Under the pieces are notes generated by a model. It had not been told where the DNA came from, did no database searches, and saw nothing but the letters and a program-made list of their open reading frames with translations. Positions 5,803 to 13,414 of a DNA stretch of 21,959 nt are shown in pieces. The position numbers were made by a program, and so were the translations under genes. The stretch comes from an uncultured Phascolarctobacterium sp. Lineage in GTDB: Bacteria; Bacillota; Negativicutes; Acidaminococcales; Acidaminococcaceae. How positions within the stretch are numbered: position 1 is the first letter of the stretch; each line of letters starts with the position of its first letter. Location: the NCBI GenBank assembly GCA_900541915.1, contig UQLS01000022.1:1-21959 (forward strand). The letters run 5' to 3'.

Positions 5803-6933
5803 TTATTTATTTTTTAGCTGTGCCAAAATTTTTTCAGTATCTTCACCTAACCGCGGAGCACGCTTATTCAATTGCGCCGGCGTCTTACTGAGCTTCATCG
5901 CAAAACCGAGCTGCTGATACTCACCCAGTTCATCATCCTGTACATTCAGCACCATTTCATTAGCCTGCACCTGTTCAGACTCGACAGCCTCTTTAAAATT
6001 TAACACCGGAGTTACGCAGGCATCCTTATCAGCAAAAAACTCTTCCCATTCCCGCATCGTTTTCTGCTTAAAAGCTTTTGCAAGCTGTTCCTTTAAATAA
6101 GGATGATTGCTTTCGTCGTCAACCATATCAATTAGTTCTTCCTTACCAAGGCCCATGCACAGATTACGCCAGAACTTTTTCTCCAGACAGCCTACGGAAA
6201 CATAGCGTCCGTCAGCAGTTGCATAAATATTATAGTTAGCATAAGCACCTGTCAGCCAGTTATTACCACGTTCTGCTACAAAACTACTGCCGAAGAACAA
6301 GCTGGCAGCCCCAGGCATCAGATTCATAGCTACATTGAAAAGCGAAATGTCTATTTCCTGTCCCTGTCCAGTCAATGCAGCATGACGCAATGCAATCATA
6401 ATACTCATGCCTGCTGAAAGCGCCGCATTCATATCTGCCATTAGCACGCCCGGAATAGCCGGCGCACCGTCAGCTTCTCCGCTCATAGCCGTTACACCTG
6501 CAAGACTGAGATAACCAAGATCATGGTCAGCCTTATGTGCCAGCGGTCCCTTACTGCCATAGCCGCTAAGAGAGCAATAAATTATCTTTGGATTAACCTT
6601 GGCAGCAGCCTCATAATCTACCCCCAGCTTCTTCAGTACACCAGGACGATAACTTTCTACTACCACATCGGCTGTTTTTACCAACTCAAGGAAAATGTTT
6701 TTCCCCTCTTCACTTTTTAAATCAAGTACTACACTTTGTTTATTACGGTTAAGCTGCAGATGCCAATAGCCAAAATCTTTTAAAAACGGCGGAAAACTAC
6801 GGGAATAGTCACCCTTGCCTGGTTCTTCTATCTTGATTACCTCAGCGCCAAAATCCGCCAGCAGCATTGTACAATAAGGTCCCGGCAGAAGTCTGGACAT
6901 ATCTAAAACACGAATTCCGGTTAAAGCCTGCAT
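5803..6933 (-). CDS. CaiB/BaiF-family CoA-transferase or 2-methylacyl-CoA racemase
   Basis: This family moves CoA between carboxylic acids or epimerises 2-methylacyl-CoAs in the cytosol. The N-terminal LxGIRVLDMSRLLPGPYC and LADFGAEVIKIEEPG motifs (residues 5-38), the RNKQSVVLDL segment (63-72) and ESYRPGVLKKLG (93-104) are standard class III CoA-transferase features. Residues HD in KADHDLGY (His137, Asp138) and the aspartate in VLMADM (Asp167) match the racemase catalytic His/Asp pair better than a formyl-CoA-transferase. The substrate cannot be told from sequence. The 376-residue length is normal for the single-domain form. GGAGGT sits 5 bases before the ATG. It is the last gene of an operon with rlmI and sfsA (18-base gap), with no acyl-CoA dehydrogenase or ligase next to it. 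Confidence 0.88.
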   Translation of the reverse strand: MQALTGIRVLDMSRLLPGPYCTMLLADFGAEVIKIEEPGKGDYSRSFPPFLKDFGYWHLQLNRNKQSVVLDLKSEEGKNIFLELVKTADVVVESYRPGVLKKLGVDYEAAAKVNPKIIYCSLSGYGSKGPLAHKADHDLGYLSLAGVTAMSGEADGAPAIPGVLMADMNAALSAGMSIMIALRHAALTGQGQEIDISLFNVAMNLMPGAASLFFGSSFVAERGNNWLTGAYANYNIYATADGRYVSVGCLEKKFWRNLCMGLGKEELIDMVDDESNHPYLKEQLAKAFKQKTMREWEEFFADKDACVTPVLNFKEAVESEQVQANEMVLNVQDDELGEYQQLGFAMKLSKTPAQLNKRAPRLGEDTEKILAQLKNK

Positions 6934-6951
6934 ACTGCACCTCCGTTATCT

Positions 6952-8175
6952 TTACACCACTTGGAAAATATAAAATTTAAGATAAAAGGTTTCCGGTACA
7001 TTCCACAATACCGGATGGTCAGGAGCCTGCTGACGCACTTCAATCTGACGCAGCGATACACAGGCATCTTTAGCTGCATCATGCAGCATCTGAACAAAAA
7101 GTTCTTCCCTCATAAAATGTGAACAGGAACAAGTAGCCAAATAACCACCACGAGGCAAAAGCTTCATAGCTTTCAGATTAATCTCCTTATAACCGCGGAC
7201 AGCATTTTTCACTGTGCTGCCGGATTTGGTAAAAGCGGGCGGATCAAGGATAATAAAGTCATACTCATGCGATTTATTATTTACCAACTCACTGAGTAAG
7301 TCAAACACGTTAGCCTGTAAGCCTTTAAAGCCTTTAGCAAGGCCGTTAATAGCTGCATTATGCTCAGCCATTCTTACAGCCTCTGCACTGATATCAACAG
7401 CGGTAACACTCGCTGCTCCACCTTTAGCAGCATTCAATGCAAAAGAACCGGTATGAGTAAAACAGTCCAGTACCTTACGTCCCTTCGCGATTTTAGCTAC
7501 TGCCTGACGATTATATTTCTGGTCCAGGAAGAATCCTGTTTTTTGTCCGTTTTCTACATCGACAGTATATTTAATGCCATTCTCACAAATTTCGGCAGTT
7601 ACAGGACAATTCTCATCCAGTAAATCAGAATGGAAAAAGCCTTTATTTTCTTCCATGCCTTCCAAGCGGCGTATTTTTACATCATTACGTTCATATAAAC
7701 CTCGGATATTTTGGCCCATTTCCCGCAAAATCTTGATGAGCAGTTCAAAAATCATTTGCTTGCGCAGTTCTATTCCAAGTGATAAGGTCTGAGTTACAAG
7801 TATATCGTTAAAACGGTCTACCGTCAGACCGGGAAACATGTCAGCCTCACCAAAAATAAGACGGCAGCAGTTAAAATCCTGCTCACCCATAACAGTCAGA
7901 CGATAATCAATAGCATAACGCAGACGGCGCTCCCAAAAAGCCTCATCGAATTTATCATTAGTATTGGTAGAAATAATTCTTACTCTGATTTTAGAAATAT
8001 CATTAACAAAACCTGTTCCCAGATATTTGCCTTTGGCAGTTACTACGTCTACTAAGTCACCATTTTTATATTCTCCCTCAACATGAGTTACTTCTTCACC
8101 AAACACCCAGGGATGTCCGCCGCGTGCTGCACGCTCTCCTTTAGGCGTGATATAAAATTTTGCAAAATTACGCAT
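6952..8175 (-). CDS. rlmI: Class I SAM-dependent 23S rRNA methyltransferase, RlmI type
   Basis: RlmI-type enzymes methylate a cytosine of 23S rRNA (m5C1962 in E. coli) using SAM. An N-terminal PUA-like RNA-binding domain spans about residues 1-75 (GERAARGGHPWVFGEEV). The C-terminal Rossmann methyltransferase starts near 225, with motif I LDCFTHTGSFALNAAKGG, an acidic ribose-binding turn TAVDIS, and motif IV ILDPPAFTKS. The catalytic-type cysteine lies in TCSCSHFM (near 365). The length of 407 residues is close to that of E. coli RlmI (396). The ATG at 8175 is preferred, with AAGGAG about 8 bases upstream; an in-frame TTG directly before it is also possible. It is the middle gene of the sfsA-rlmI-CoA-transferase operon, 16 bases after sfsA. 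The exact target base is inferred from the family. Confidence 0.88.
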   Translation of the reverse strand: MRNFAKFYITPKGERAARGGHPWVFGEEVTHVEGEYKNGDLVDVVTAKGKYLGTGFVNDISKIRVRIISTNTNDKFDEAFWERRLRYAIDYRLTVMGEQDFNCCRLIFGEADMFPGLTVDRFNDILVTQTLSLGIELRKQMIFELLIKILREMGQNIRGLYERNDVKIRRLEGMEENKGFFHSDLLDENCPVTAEICENGIKYTVDVENGQKTGFFLDQKYNRQAVAKIAKGRKVLDCFTHTGSFALNAAKGGAASVTAVDISAEAVRMAEHNAAINGLAKGFKGLQANVFDLLSELVNNKSHEYDFIILDPPAFTKSGSTVKNAVRGYKEINLKAMKLLPRGGYLATCSCSHFMREELFVQMLHDAAKDACVSLRQIEVRQQAPDHPVLWNVPETFYLKFYIFQVV

Positions 8176-8191
8176 CAATATCTCTCCTTAT

Positions 8192-8878
8192 TTATTCTGT
8201 CAGCTGTAAAGGCACTGACTTGCCAATACACATACTTTCCGGTGTAACCGTACATTCCAATGCCACAACCTGTACTCCTGCTGCCTGCGCCGCTCGCAGA
8301 GCTTGGGCAAATTCAGGATGTGTTGCATAATTAGGCTTAAAAAGCTTTGCTCCGGTAAACTGAATAACAAAAATCGCCGCTGCCTCATATCCCTGCTGCA
8401 TACAATCCGTCAGCTCCTGCAAATGCTTCACGCCTCTTGCCGTAGGTGCATCAGGAAACATGGCAATGCCGTCATTTTCCAGGGTAACACCTTTTACCTC
8501 AATAAATATTTTTCTTTTCTCAGTTTCCAAATAAAAATCAAAACGTGAGTTGCCATGCCTGCATTCCGGCTTCATAACTTTTATTTTACCAAACGGCTGC
8601 TTGTCAGTCAGCCACTCTGCAACTGCTTTATTAGGTGCCTGAGAATCCATATTAATCAAAAGATTTCCCTTGCGAACAGCAATAAGAGAATACTTTGTCT
8701 TACGTTTACTGTCATCATGCTGCTGCACATAAACTACCGCTCGTTCCGTCAGTAATTCACGGCAGCGTCCCGTATTTTTTACATGACATATTTCTGTTAC
8801 ACCATTAATTTCTACATGAGCAATAAATCTGTTAGGCCTGCTTAAAAAATATCCCTGCTGAATATTACTATATAACAT
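8192..8878 (-). CDS. sfsA: SfsA family DNA-binding/nuclease-like protein
   Basis: SfsA was named for sugar fermentation stimulation in E. coli; the family has an N-terminal OB-like domain and a C-terminal PD-(D/E)xK nuclease-like fold, but its activity is not well defined. Visible signatures are RPNRFIAHV (near residue 14), HVKNTGRCRELL (near 32), the SRFDFYLE...FIEVKGVTL segment with the D-x(n)-E-x-K arrangement (near 110-133), and FPDAPTARGVKHLQEL (near 141). The start at 8878 is chosen because the family begins a few residues before the RPNRF motif and GAGG lies 7 bases upstream. An upstream in-frame codon at 8929 falls inside the promoter. The 228-residue length fits the family. It is the first gene of its operon. 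Confidence 0.92.
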   Translation of the reverse strand: MLYSNIQQGYFLSRPNRFIAHVEINGVTEICHVKNTGRCRELLTERAVVYVQQHDDSKRKTKYSLIAVRKGNLLINMDSQAPNKAVAEWLTDKQPFGKIKVMKPECRHGNSRFDFYLETEKRKIFIEVKGVTLENDGIAMFPDAPTARGVKHLQELTDCMQQGYEAAAIFVIQFTGAKLFKPNYATHPEFAQALRAAQAAGVQVVALECTVTPESMCIGKSVPLQLTE

Positions 8879-8899
8879 ATTTTCCTCATTTTTGCTTTT

Positions 8900-8929
8900 A
8901 TTATAGCAATAAAAACTTACTGAGTGCAA
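8900..8929 (-). promoter_or_regulatory. Promoter of the sfsA operon
   Basis: On the minus strand -35 TTGCAC (8924-8929), an 18-base spacer and -10 TATAAT (8900-8905) with a TGC extension are seen. The promoter starts only 4 bases after the metQ terminator. Confidence 0.65.
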
Positions 8930-8932
8930 AGA

Positions 8933-8957
8933 AAAAAGCAGGCAAAGCCTGCTTTTT
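8933..8957 (-). terminator. Intrinsic terminator of metQ
   Basis: An 11-bp stem (8933-8943 with 8947-8957, loop AAA), GC-rich at its centre, has U-tracts in both directions. It lies 38 bases after the metQ stop and ends the metQ transcript before sfsA. Confidence 0.85.
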
Positions 8958-8994
8958 CACAAAATTATTTAATTATTTTCAATATTTTCAGCAA

Positions 8995-9807
8995 TTAAAA
9001 TGCCGGAACTACAGCACCTTTGTATTTCTCTTCAATGAATTTCTTTACGTCCTCAGAACGCAGTGCATTCATCAGTTTTTGAATTTCCGGACGTTTTTCA
9101 TCACCTTTTCTGATAGCTACGATATTAGCATAAGGAGATTCTTTCGGTTCGGTGAAGAGAGAATCTTTTACCGGATTCAGCTGAGCTTCCATAGCAAAGT
9201 TAGAATTGATTACAGACAAATCAGTATCATCCATAGAACGCGGCAGCAGTGCTGCTTCAATTTCAATAATCTGCAGATTCTTTGGATTGCCGACAATATC
9301 TTTAGCAGTTGCGCTTACGCCAACACCGTCTTTCAGTTTCAGCAGCTTAGCGCTTTCCAAAATTGCCAGCGCACGACCGCCATTGGAAGGATCGTTAGGG
9401 ATAGCAATCTTAGCTCCGTCAGGAACATTCTTAATATCTTTAATCTTCTTAGAATAAATTCCCATCGGTTCGATATGTACCTTACCTGCAGATACCAGTG
9501 CCAGACCGCGGTCTTTTACAAAAGAATCAAGATAAGGCTCATGCTGGAAGAAGTTTGCATCAATTTCCTTGTCATTGAGGGACAGGTTCGGTTTTACATA
9601 ATCGCTGAATTCAACAATCTGCAGATCAATGCCTTCTTTAGCCAGTTTCGGTTTAATCTGGTTCAGAATTTCCGCATGCGGAACAGGTGTAGCACCAACT
9701 TTCAGTACCACGTTTTTGCCTTCAGCAGCTTTATCGCTGCCGCCACAGCCTGCGGCTACCATTGCTATGCTGAACAGTGCCAGCAATGCCAGAAATAACT
9801 TTTTCAT
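8995..9807 (-). CDS. metQ: Methionine ABC transporter substrate-binding lipoprotein
   Basis: MetQ/NlpA proteins capture methionine outside the inner membrane and deliver it to the MetNI transporter. The 270-residue protein begins with a lipoprotein signal MKKLFLALLALFSIAMVAAGC; the lipobox AAGC puts the lipidated cysteine at residue 21, followed by GGSDKA. Family motifs are LKVGATPVPHAEIL (near 35), the DANFFQHEPYL segment (near 83) and IPNDPSNGGRAL (near 135). The control matches the function: a SAM-I riboswitch and terminator precede the gene. No metN or metI is adjacent, and strong terminators close the unit on both sides, so the permease and ATPase must be encoded elsewhere. A close relative with another amino-acid ligand cannot be excluded, but the riboswitch supports methionine or a sulfur compound. 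Confidence 0.95.
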   Translation of the reverse strand: MKKLFLALLALFSIAMVAAGCGGSDKAAEGKNVVLKVGATPVPHAEILNQIKPKLAKEGIDLQIVEFSDYVKPNLSLNDKEIDANFFQHEPYLDSFVKDRGLALVSAGKVHIEPMGIYSKKIKDIKNVPDGAKIAIPNDPSNGGRALAILESAKLLKLKDGVGVSATAKDIVGNPKNLQIIEIEAALLPRSMDDTDLSVINSNFAMEAQLNPVKDSLFTEPKESPYANIVAIRKGDEKRPEIQKLMNALRSEDVKKFIEEKYKGAVVPAF

Positions 9808-9856
9808 AAATTAACACTCCTTTTTATTAACACCACTCTACATGAGTATCACGCAA

Positions 9857-9883
9857 TAAAAAAACTCTTTCCAAGGAAAGAGT
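9857..9883 (-). terminator. Riboswitch-controlled terminator of metQ
   Basis: On the minus strand a 9-base arm ACTCTTTCC pairs with GGAAAGAGT and is followed by seven T. The segment GAGGAAAG just before it overlaps the 3' strand of riboswitch helix P1 and can pair over 8 bases with CTTTCCTT of the terminator, giving a mutually exclusive antiterminator. High SAM should therefore stop transcription before metQ. Confidence 0.85.
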
Positions 9884-9896
9884 CCATTTCGCTTTC

Positions 9897-9996
9897 CTCT
9901 CATCTTTCAAGATATTCTTGCAGGATGTGGCACCATAACAGATGTTTGGTTGCCGGACGTCATTGGGCCTGTTCCCTCGGTCACTCTTGATAAGAG
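9897..9996 (-). promoter_or_regulatory. SAM-I (S-box) riboswitch aptamer
   Basis: Read on the minus strand, helix P1 is CTCTTATC (5') with GATGAGAG (3'), 8 pairs including one wobble. Between them are the conserved S-box blocks in order: AAGAGTGACCGAGGGA, GGCCC, CCGGCAACC, TGGTGCCACATCCTGC, and GAAAGATGAG. The spacing is that of a complete 100-base aptamer. It lies in the metQ leader, 89 bases before the ATG, with a terminator in between. Confidence 0.95.
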
Positions 9997-10017
9997 CGTG
10001 TTTTTAAATTTGAAACT

Positions 10018-10046
10018 ATATTATCCTATCCACTTTTCTTTGTCAA
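10018..10046 (-). promoter_or_regulatory. Promoter of the riboswitch-metQ transcript
   Basis: On the minus strand a perfect -35 TTGACA (10041-10046), a 17-base spacer and -10 TAATAT (10018-10023) place the transcript start a short distance before the aptamer. Confidence 0.75.
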
Positions 10047-10062
10047 CAAAATTCTGTAAAAG

Positions 10063-10092
10063 AAAAAGAGCAGCCAATAAGCTGCTCTTTTT
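10063..10092 (-). terminator. Intrinsic terminator of the malic enzyme-fumarase operon
   Basis: A 12-bp stem (10063-10074 with 10081-10092, 6-base loop) with core GAGCAGC has U-tracts on both strands. It lies 12 bases after the stop of the fumarase beta gene. Confidence 0.85.
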
Positions 10093-10104
10093 TTGTATCA
10101 TTTG

Positions 10105-10674
10105 TTACTTTTCTTTGCTATATTTGGCAATGCCTTCTTTATAAAAATCATTGCCTTCTGTATCAATGCAAACAATAGCAGGAAAATCTTCTACCTCATA
10201 GCGACGGATAGCCTCAGGACCAAGATCTTCATAAGCAATCATTTCTTCGCCTTTGATAGACTGAGAAATTACTGCAGCTGCACCGCCGATTGCCACAAAA
10301 TATACTGCACCATGTTTTACGCAGGCATCAATAACTTCCTGACTGCGCAGACCTTTGCCAATCATGCCACGCATGCCCTGTTCAATCAAAGTAGGAGTAT
10401 ATTTATCCATACGACCGCTGGTAGTAGGTCCTGCACTGCCGACAACTTCACCCGGTTTGGTAGGAGAAGGGCCAACATAATAAATAACATTATCAGTTAA
10501 GTCTAAAGGAAGTTTTTCTCCCCTTGCCAAAGCTTCAGTCAGTCGTTTATGAGCAGCATCACGCGCCGTATAAATAGGACCGGAAATACGCACTACATCA
10601 CCGGCATGCAGCCCTTTAACAGTTTCTTCTGTCAGCGGAGTCTTAATATATTTAATAACAGCTTGTTCACTCAT
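10105..10674 (-). CDS. Class I (Fe-S) fumarate hydratase, beta subunit
   Basis: This is the smaller subunit of the two-subunit oxygen-sensitive fumarase, corresponding to the C-terminal domain of E. coli FumA or to TtdB. It works with the alpha subunit in reversible fumarate-malate hydration in the cytosol. Visible signatures are LHAGDVVRISGPIYTARDAAHKR (residues 22-44 region), YYVGPSPTKPGEVVGSAGPT (near 66), TSGRMDKYTP (near 85), and the closing YEDLGPEAIRRYEVEDFPA and IDTEGNDFY segments. The 189-residue length is normal. It follows the alpha gene by 11 bases. The tartrate dehydratase pair is a close relative, but the malic enzyme gene in the same operon supports fumarase. The start is ATG with GGAG upstream. 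Confidence 0.92.
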   Translation of the reverse strand: MSEQAVIKYIKTPLTEETVKGLHAGDVVRISGPIYTARDAAHKRLTEALARGEKLPLDLTDNVIYYVGPSPTKPGEVVGSAGPTTSGRMDKYTPTLIEQGMRGMIGKGLRSQEVIDACVKHGAVYFVAIGGAAAVISQSIKGEEMIAYEDLGPEAIRRYEVEDFPAIVCIDTEGNDFYKEGIAKYSKEK

Positions 10675-10685
10675 AATGCTTCTCC

Positions 10686-11531
10686 TTATATTTCAGCCTC
10701 TACACGACGTGCTGCATGACAATTCAGATTAACAGCAACAGGCAGACCGCCGATATGTGTCGGTGCATATTCAATATTTACTGCAACCGCAGTTGTACTG
10801 CCGCCTAAACCGGAAGGACCTACACCAGTCTTATTTACCAGCTCCAGCAGTTTTTCTTCCAGTTCTGCATACTGCGGATTAGCATTGTGCTCGCCAACTT
10901 TACGGGTTAAAGAATATTTCGCCAGCAAAGCTGCTTTTTCCATATTGCCGCCGATCCCTACACCTACTGTTACAGGCGGGCAGGGATTAGGACCTGCACT
11001 GCGTACGGTATCAACAACAAATTTAATAACACCTTCAACACCGTCAGCAGGTTTGAGCATTTTCATAGCACCCATATTTTCACTGCCGCAGCCTTTAGGG
11101 CAAACAATAACCTTTACCTTATCGCCGGGCACAATGGTTGTATGAATAATAGCAGGAGTATTATCATTAGTATTCTTTCTGACAAATAACGGATCATCTA
11201 CAGAAGATTTGCGCAGATAACCATTAACATAACCGTCAGCTACACCTGCATGAATTGCAGTATACAAATCACCGCCTACAAAGTGTACATCCTGACCAAT
11301 CTCCATAAATACAACCGTAAGACCGGTGTCCTGGCAGATAGGTACAGCTTTACGCTTAGCCAGTTCTGCATTCTCAATAATCGTGCCGAGGATTTCTCTT
11401 CCCAAAGGAGATTCTTCTTCAACAACTGCACTCTTGAATTTTGCAAGCAGTTCTTCCGGCAGATAATAGCAAGAATCCATGCACAGCTTGCTTACTGTCT
11501 TGGTAACCTCACTGACATTTATCTCTCTCAT
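10686..11531 (-). CDS. Class I (Fe-S) fumarate hydratase, alpha subunit
   Basis: The alpha subunit holds the catalytic [4Fe-4S] cluster that activates fumarate or malate. Three cysteines are at the expected places: Cys66 in VPICQDTG, Cys148 in PKGCGSENMG, and Cys184 in GPNPCPPVTVGVGIGG. The C-terminal GVGPSGLGGSTTAVAVNIE block is typical. The 281-residue length matches the N-terminal domain of single-chain FumA and TtdA-type proteins. It is the middle gene of the malic enzyme-alpha-beta operon, with 11-base gaps on both sides and AAGGAG upstream. The Fe-S cluster implies an anaerobic or low-oxygen lifestyle and dependence on a cluster assembly system such as the sufC operon in this window. 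Confidence 0.94.
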   Translation of the reverse strand: MREINVSEVTKTVSKLCMDSCYYLPEELLAKFKSAVVEEESPLGREILGTIIENAELAKRKAVPICQDTGLTVVFMEIGQDVHFVGGDLYTAIHAGVADGYVNGYLRKSSVDDPLFVRKNTNDNTPAIIHTTIVPGDKVKVIVCPKGCGSENMGAMKMLKPADGVEGVIKFVVDTVRSAGPNPCPPVTVGVGIGGNMEKAALLAKYSLTRKVGEHNANPQYAELEEKLLELVNKTGVGPSGLGGSTTAVAVNIEYAPTHIGGLPVAVNLNCHAARRVEAEI

Positions 11532-11542
11532 AATTATTCTCC

Positions 11543-12769
11543 TTAACGACCAACACGTTTCATAGTATTAACTCTGATTTCTTCAGGGTCTACGATTTTA
11601 CGAGCCAAGCCTTTTTCAATAGCAACTTTAGCTACTGCTGCTGCTACAGCCGGAGCTACACGCGGATCAAATGCGTCAGGAACAACATAATCTTCACGCA
11701 GATCTTTTTCATCAATCAATCCGGCAATAGCATATACTGCCGCAACTTTCATATCTTCGGTAATTGCTTTAGCACGTACGTCGATAGCGCCGCGGAATAC
11801 GCCGGGGAATACGCATACATTGTTTACCTGGTTAGGGCTGTCACTACGGCCAGTGCCGACAACAGCAGCACCTGCTTCTTTAGCAGCATCATAAGAGGTT
11901 TCCGGAACAGGGTTTGCCAGAGCAAAAACAATAGCTTTTTCTGCCATGCTGCTGATAATTTCTTTAGTGAAAACATTAGGAGCAGATACACCGATAAGTA
12001 CGTCAGCGCCTTTAGCAACATCAGCCAAGGTCCCCTGTTTACGTTCTTTGTTGGTTACGGTTGCCAGATAAGCCTGGATGCGGTCCAGTTTCGCATCAAT
12101 GCCTTCATACAAAGCACCAAAACGGTCAACCATGATAACGTTTTCAGCACCCATGTTTACCAGCAGGCGGCCGATAGCACTGCCGGCAGCGCCGCAGCCG
12201 TTAACAACAAATTTAGCGGTTTTCATGTCTTTTTTTACAAAACGAAGCGCGCCCATAACAGCAGCCAGGCAGGCAATTGCAGTACCATGCTGGTCGTCAT
12301 GGAAAACAGGGATGTCACAGATTTCTTTTAAGCGACATTCAATATCATAGCATTTAGGAGAAGAAATATCTTCCAGATTAATGCCTGCATAGTTCGGCTG
12401 CAGGTATTTTACAGTCTTAATAAATTCTTCTTCATCTTTGGTATCCAGGCACACAGGCACTGCATCCACGTCAGCAAAAGTTTTGAACAGAGCAGCTTTG
12501 CCTTCCATAACAGGCATAGCTGCTTCCGGACCAATATCACCAAGGCCCAGTACACGGGTACCATCGGTAATTACAGCTACCATATTGCCACGGCAGGTAT
12601 ATTCAAAAGAAAGATCTTTATTTTCCTTGATATCTTTACAAGGTTCAGCAACACCGGGTGTATAGGCAAGTGCCAAATCATGGCGGGTCTTGATAGGTAC
12701 TTTGCTTACAACAGCAATTTTACCGTTATTATCCAAATGTAATTTTAAAGCTTCATCGCGTAATGTCAT
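11543..12769 (-). CDS. NAD(P)-dependent malic enzyme (oxaloacetate-decarboxylating)
   Basis: The enzyme converts malate to pyruvate and CO2 with reduction of NAD(P). The N-terminal catalytic domain shows LAYTPGVAEP (33-42), MEGKAALFKTFADVDAVP with the catalytic lysine, NLEDISSPKC and VFHDDQHGTA (metal-binding acids). The NAD(P)-binding Rossmann motif is NGCGAAGSAIG (near 190), and VFALANPVPE and GTGRSDSPNQVNN follow. The 408-residue length is the short bacterial form without a phosphotransacetylase domain. GGAGGG lies about 8 bases before the ATG. It is the first gene of the operon with the two fumarase genes, so fumarate can be routed through malate to pyruvate, or the reverse when making C4 acids. 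Cofactor preference cannot be fixed from sequence. Confidence 0.94.
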   Translation of the reverse strand: MTLRDEALKLHLDNNGKIAVVSKVPIKTRHDLALAYTPGVAEPCKDIKENKDLSFEYTCRGNMVAVITDGTRVLGLGDIGPEAAMPVMEGKAALFKTFADVDAVPVCLDTKDEEEFIKTVKYLQPNYAGINLEDISSPKCYDIECRLKEICDIPVFHDDQHGTAIACLAAVMGALRFVKKDMKTAKFVVNGCGAAGSAIGRLLVNMGAENVIMVDRFGALYEGIDAKLDRIQAYLATVTNKERKQGTLADVAKGADVLIGVSAPNVFTKEIISSMAEKAIVFALANPVPETSYDAAKEAGAAVVGTGRSDSPNQVNNVCVFPGVFRGAIDVRAKAITEDMKVAAVYAIAGLIDEKDLREDYVVPDAFDPRVAPAVAAAVAKVAIEKGLARKIVDPEEIRVNTMKRVGR

Positions 12770-12809
12770 ACCATATTCCCTCCAAAAATTTTATTTAGTG
12801 TATACTGTT

Positions 12810-12838
12810 ATTGTAAGTTAATCTACTTAAATATGCAA
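12810..12838 (-). promoter_or_regulatory. Promoter of the malic enzyme-fumarase operon
   Basis: On the minus strand -35 TTGCAT (12833-12838), a 17-base spacer and -10 TACAAT (12810-12815) lie 40 bases before the malic enzyme ATG. The -35 match is moderate. Confidence 0.5.
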
Positions 12839-12901
12839 GTAAACATACTGTGAAATTAAAAATTTCTGAAAATATTTTTTATCAGCTTTATGTCACAACC
12901 G

Positions 12902-13414
12902 TTAAAAATTAAACAAAAACCGTCCTGTATCAACTTGCAAATTAATAAAATCTACCTGCGGCTTAATACCTTCCTGTAATGTAAGCACTGCAAAAGAAGG
13001 CTGTGAACCTCCTCGCGGCTGTACGGGACTGCCTGGATTAACAAGCAGCTTATCACCATACCATTTAGCCAGCGGCACATGAGTATGCCCGAACACAACA
13101 ATATCAGTCTCAAGCCTAGTAGCCCACCATGCCAGTTCAGCAACCTCCTGATGATGGAAATATCTATGGCCATGCGTTAACCAGATCTTAAAACCTTCCA
13201 GCGGAAAAATCTCATCAGGATTAGCATTGCTGCCGCCGCGGTCACAATTTCCAGCTACCTTAATTACAGGCAGTCCGCTCATACTTTCTAATAAGTATGC
13301 ATCTTGACTGTAATCACCGGTATGCAGCCACATTTCTACCGGCGGTGTTTCCTGGATAATCTTTCTTATAATCTGCTGGTTGCCATGCGTATCACCGGTT
13401 ATACCGATTTTCAT
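12902..13414 (-). CDS. YfcE/MJ0936-family metallophosphoesterase
   Basis: This small calcineurin-like phosphodiesterase is predicted to be cytosolic and metal-dependent; the natural substrate is not known for the family. All metal-site motifs are present: GDTHG (7-11), HTGD (31-34), GNCD (56-59), THGH (80-83), GHTH (109-112), then NPGSPVQPRGG (126-136). The 170-residue length is normal. Its ATG overlaps the rdgB stop (ATGA), with GGGG about 9 bases upstream, so it is translated with rdgB; this gene pair is common in Firmicutes. It is the last gene of the hyuA-type operon. No clear terminator was found in the 90 bases downstream. Confidence 0.92.
   Translation of the reverse strand: MKIGITGDTHGNQQIIRKIIQETPPVEMWLHTGDYSQDAYLLESMSGLPVIKVAGNCDRGGSNANPDEIFPLEGFKIWLTHGHRYFHHQEVAELAWWATRLETDIVVFGHTHVPLAKWYGDKLLVNPGSPVQPRGGSQPSFAVLTLQEGIKPQVDFINLQVDTGRFLFNF

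Noticed and set aside
9079..9798. A 239-codon open frame on plus across metQ
   Set aside because: It lies antisense to a clear metQ gene that has a lipobox and its own riboswitch; its translation is rich in Phe, Arg and Ile without domain signs, and it has no ribosome binding site.
10093..10500. A 135-codon open frame on plus across the fumarase beta gene
   Set aside because: It is a shadow of a conserved enzyme, begins inside the terminator, and encodes a low-complexity Asn/Phe-rich product.
12815..12901. Terminator for the rdgB-phosphodiesterase unit
   Set aside because: Only short AT palindromes are present (for example GAAAT/ATTTC); none has a GC-rich stem with a U-tract, so none was called.
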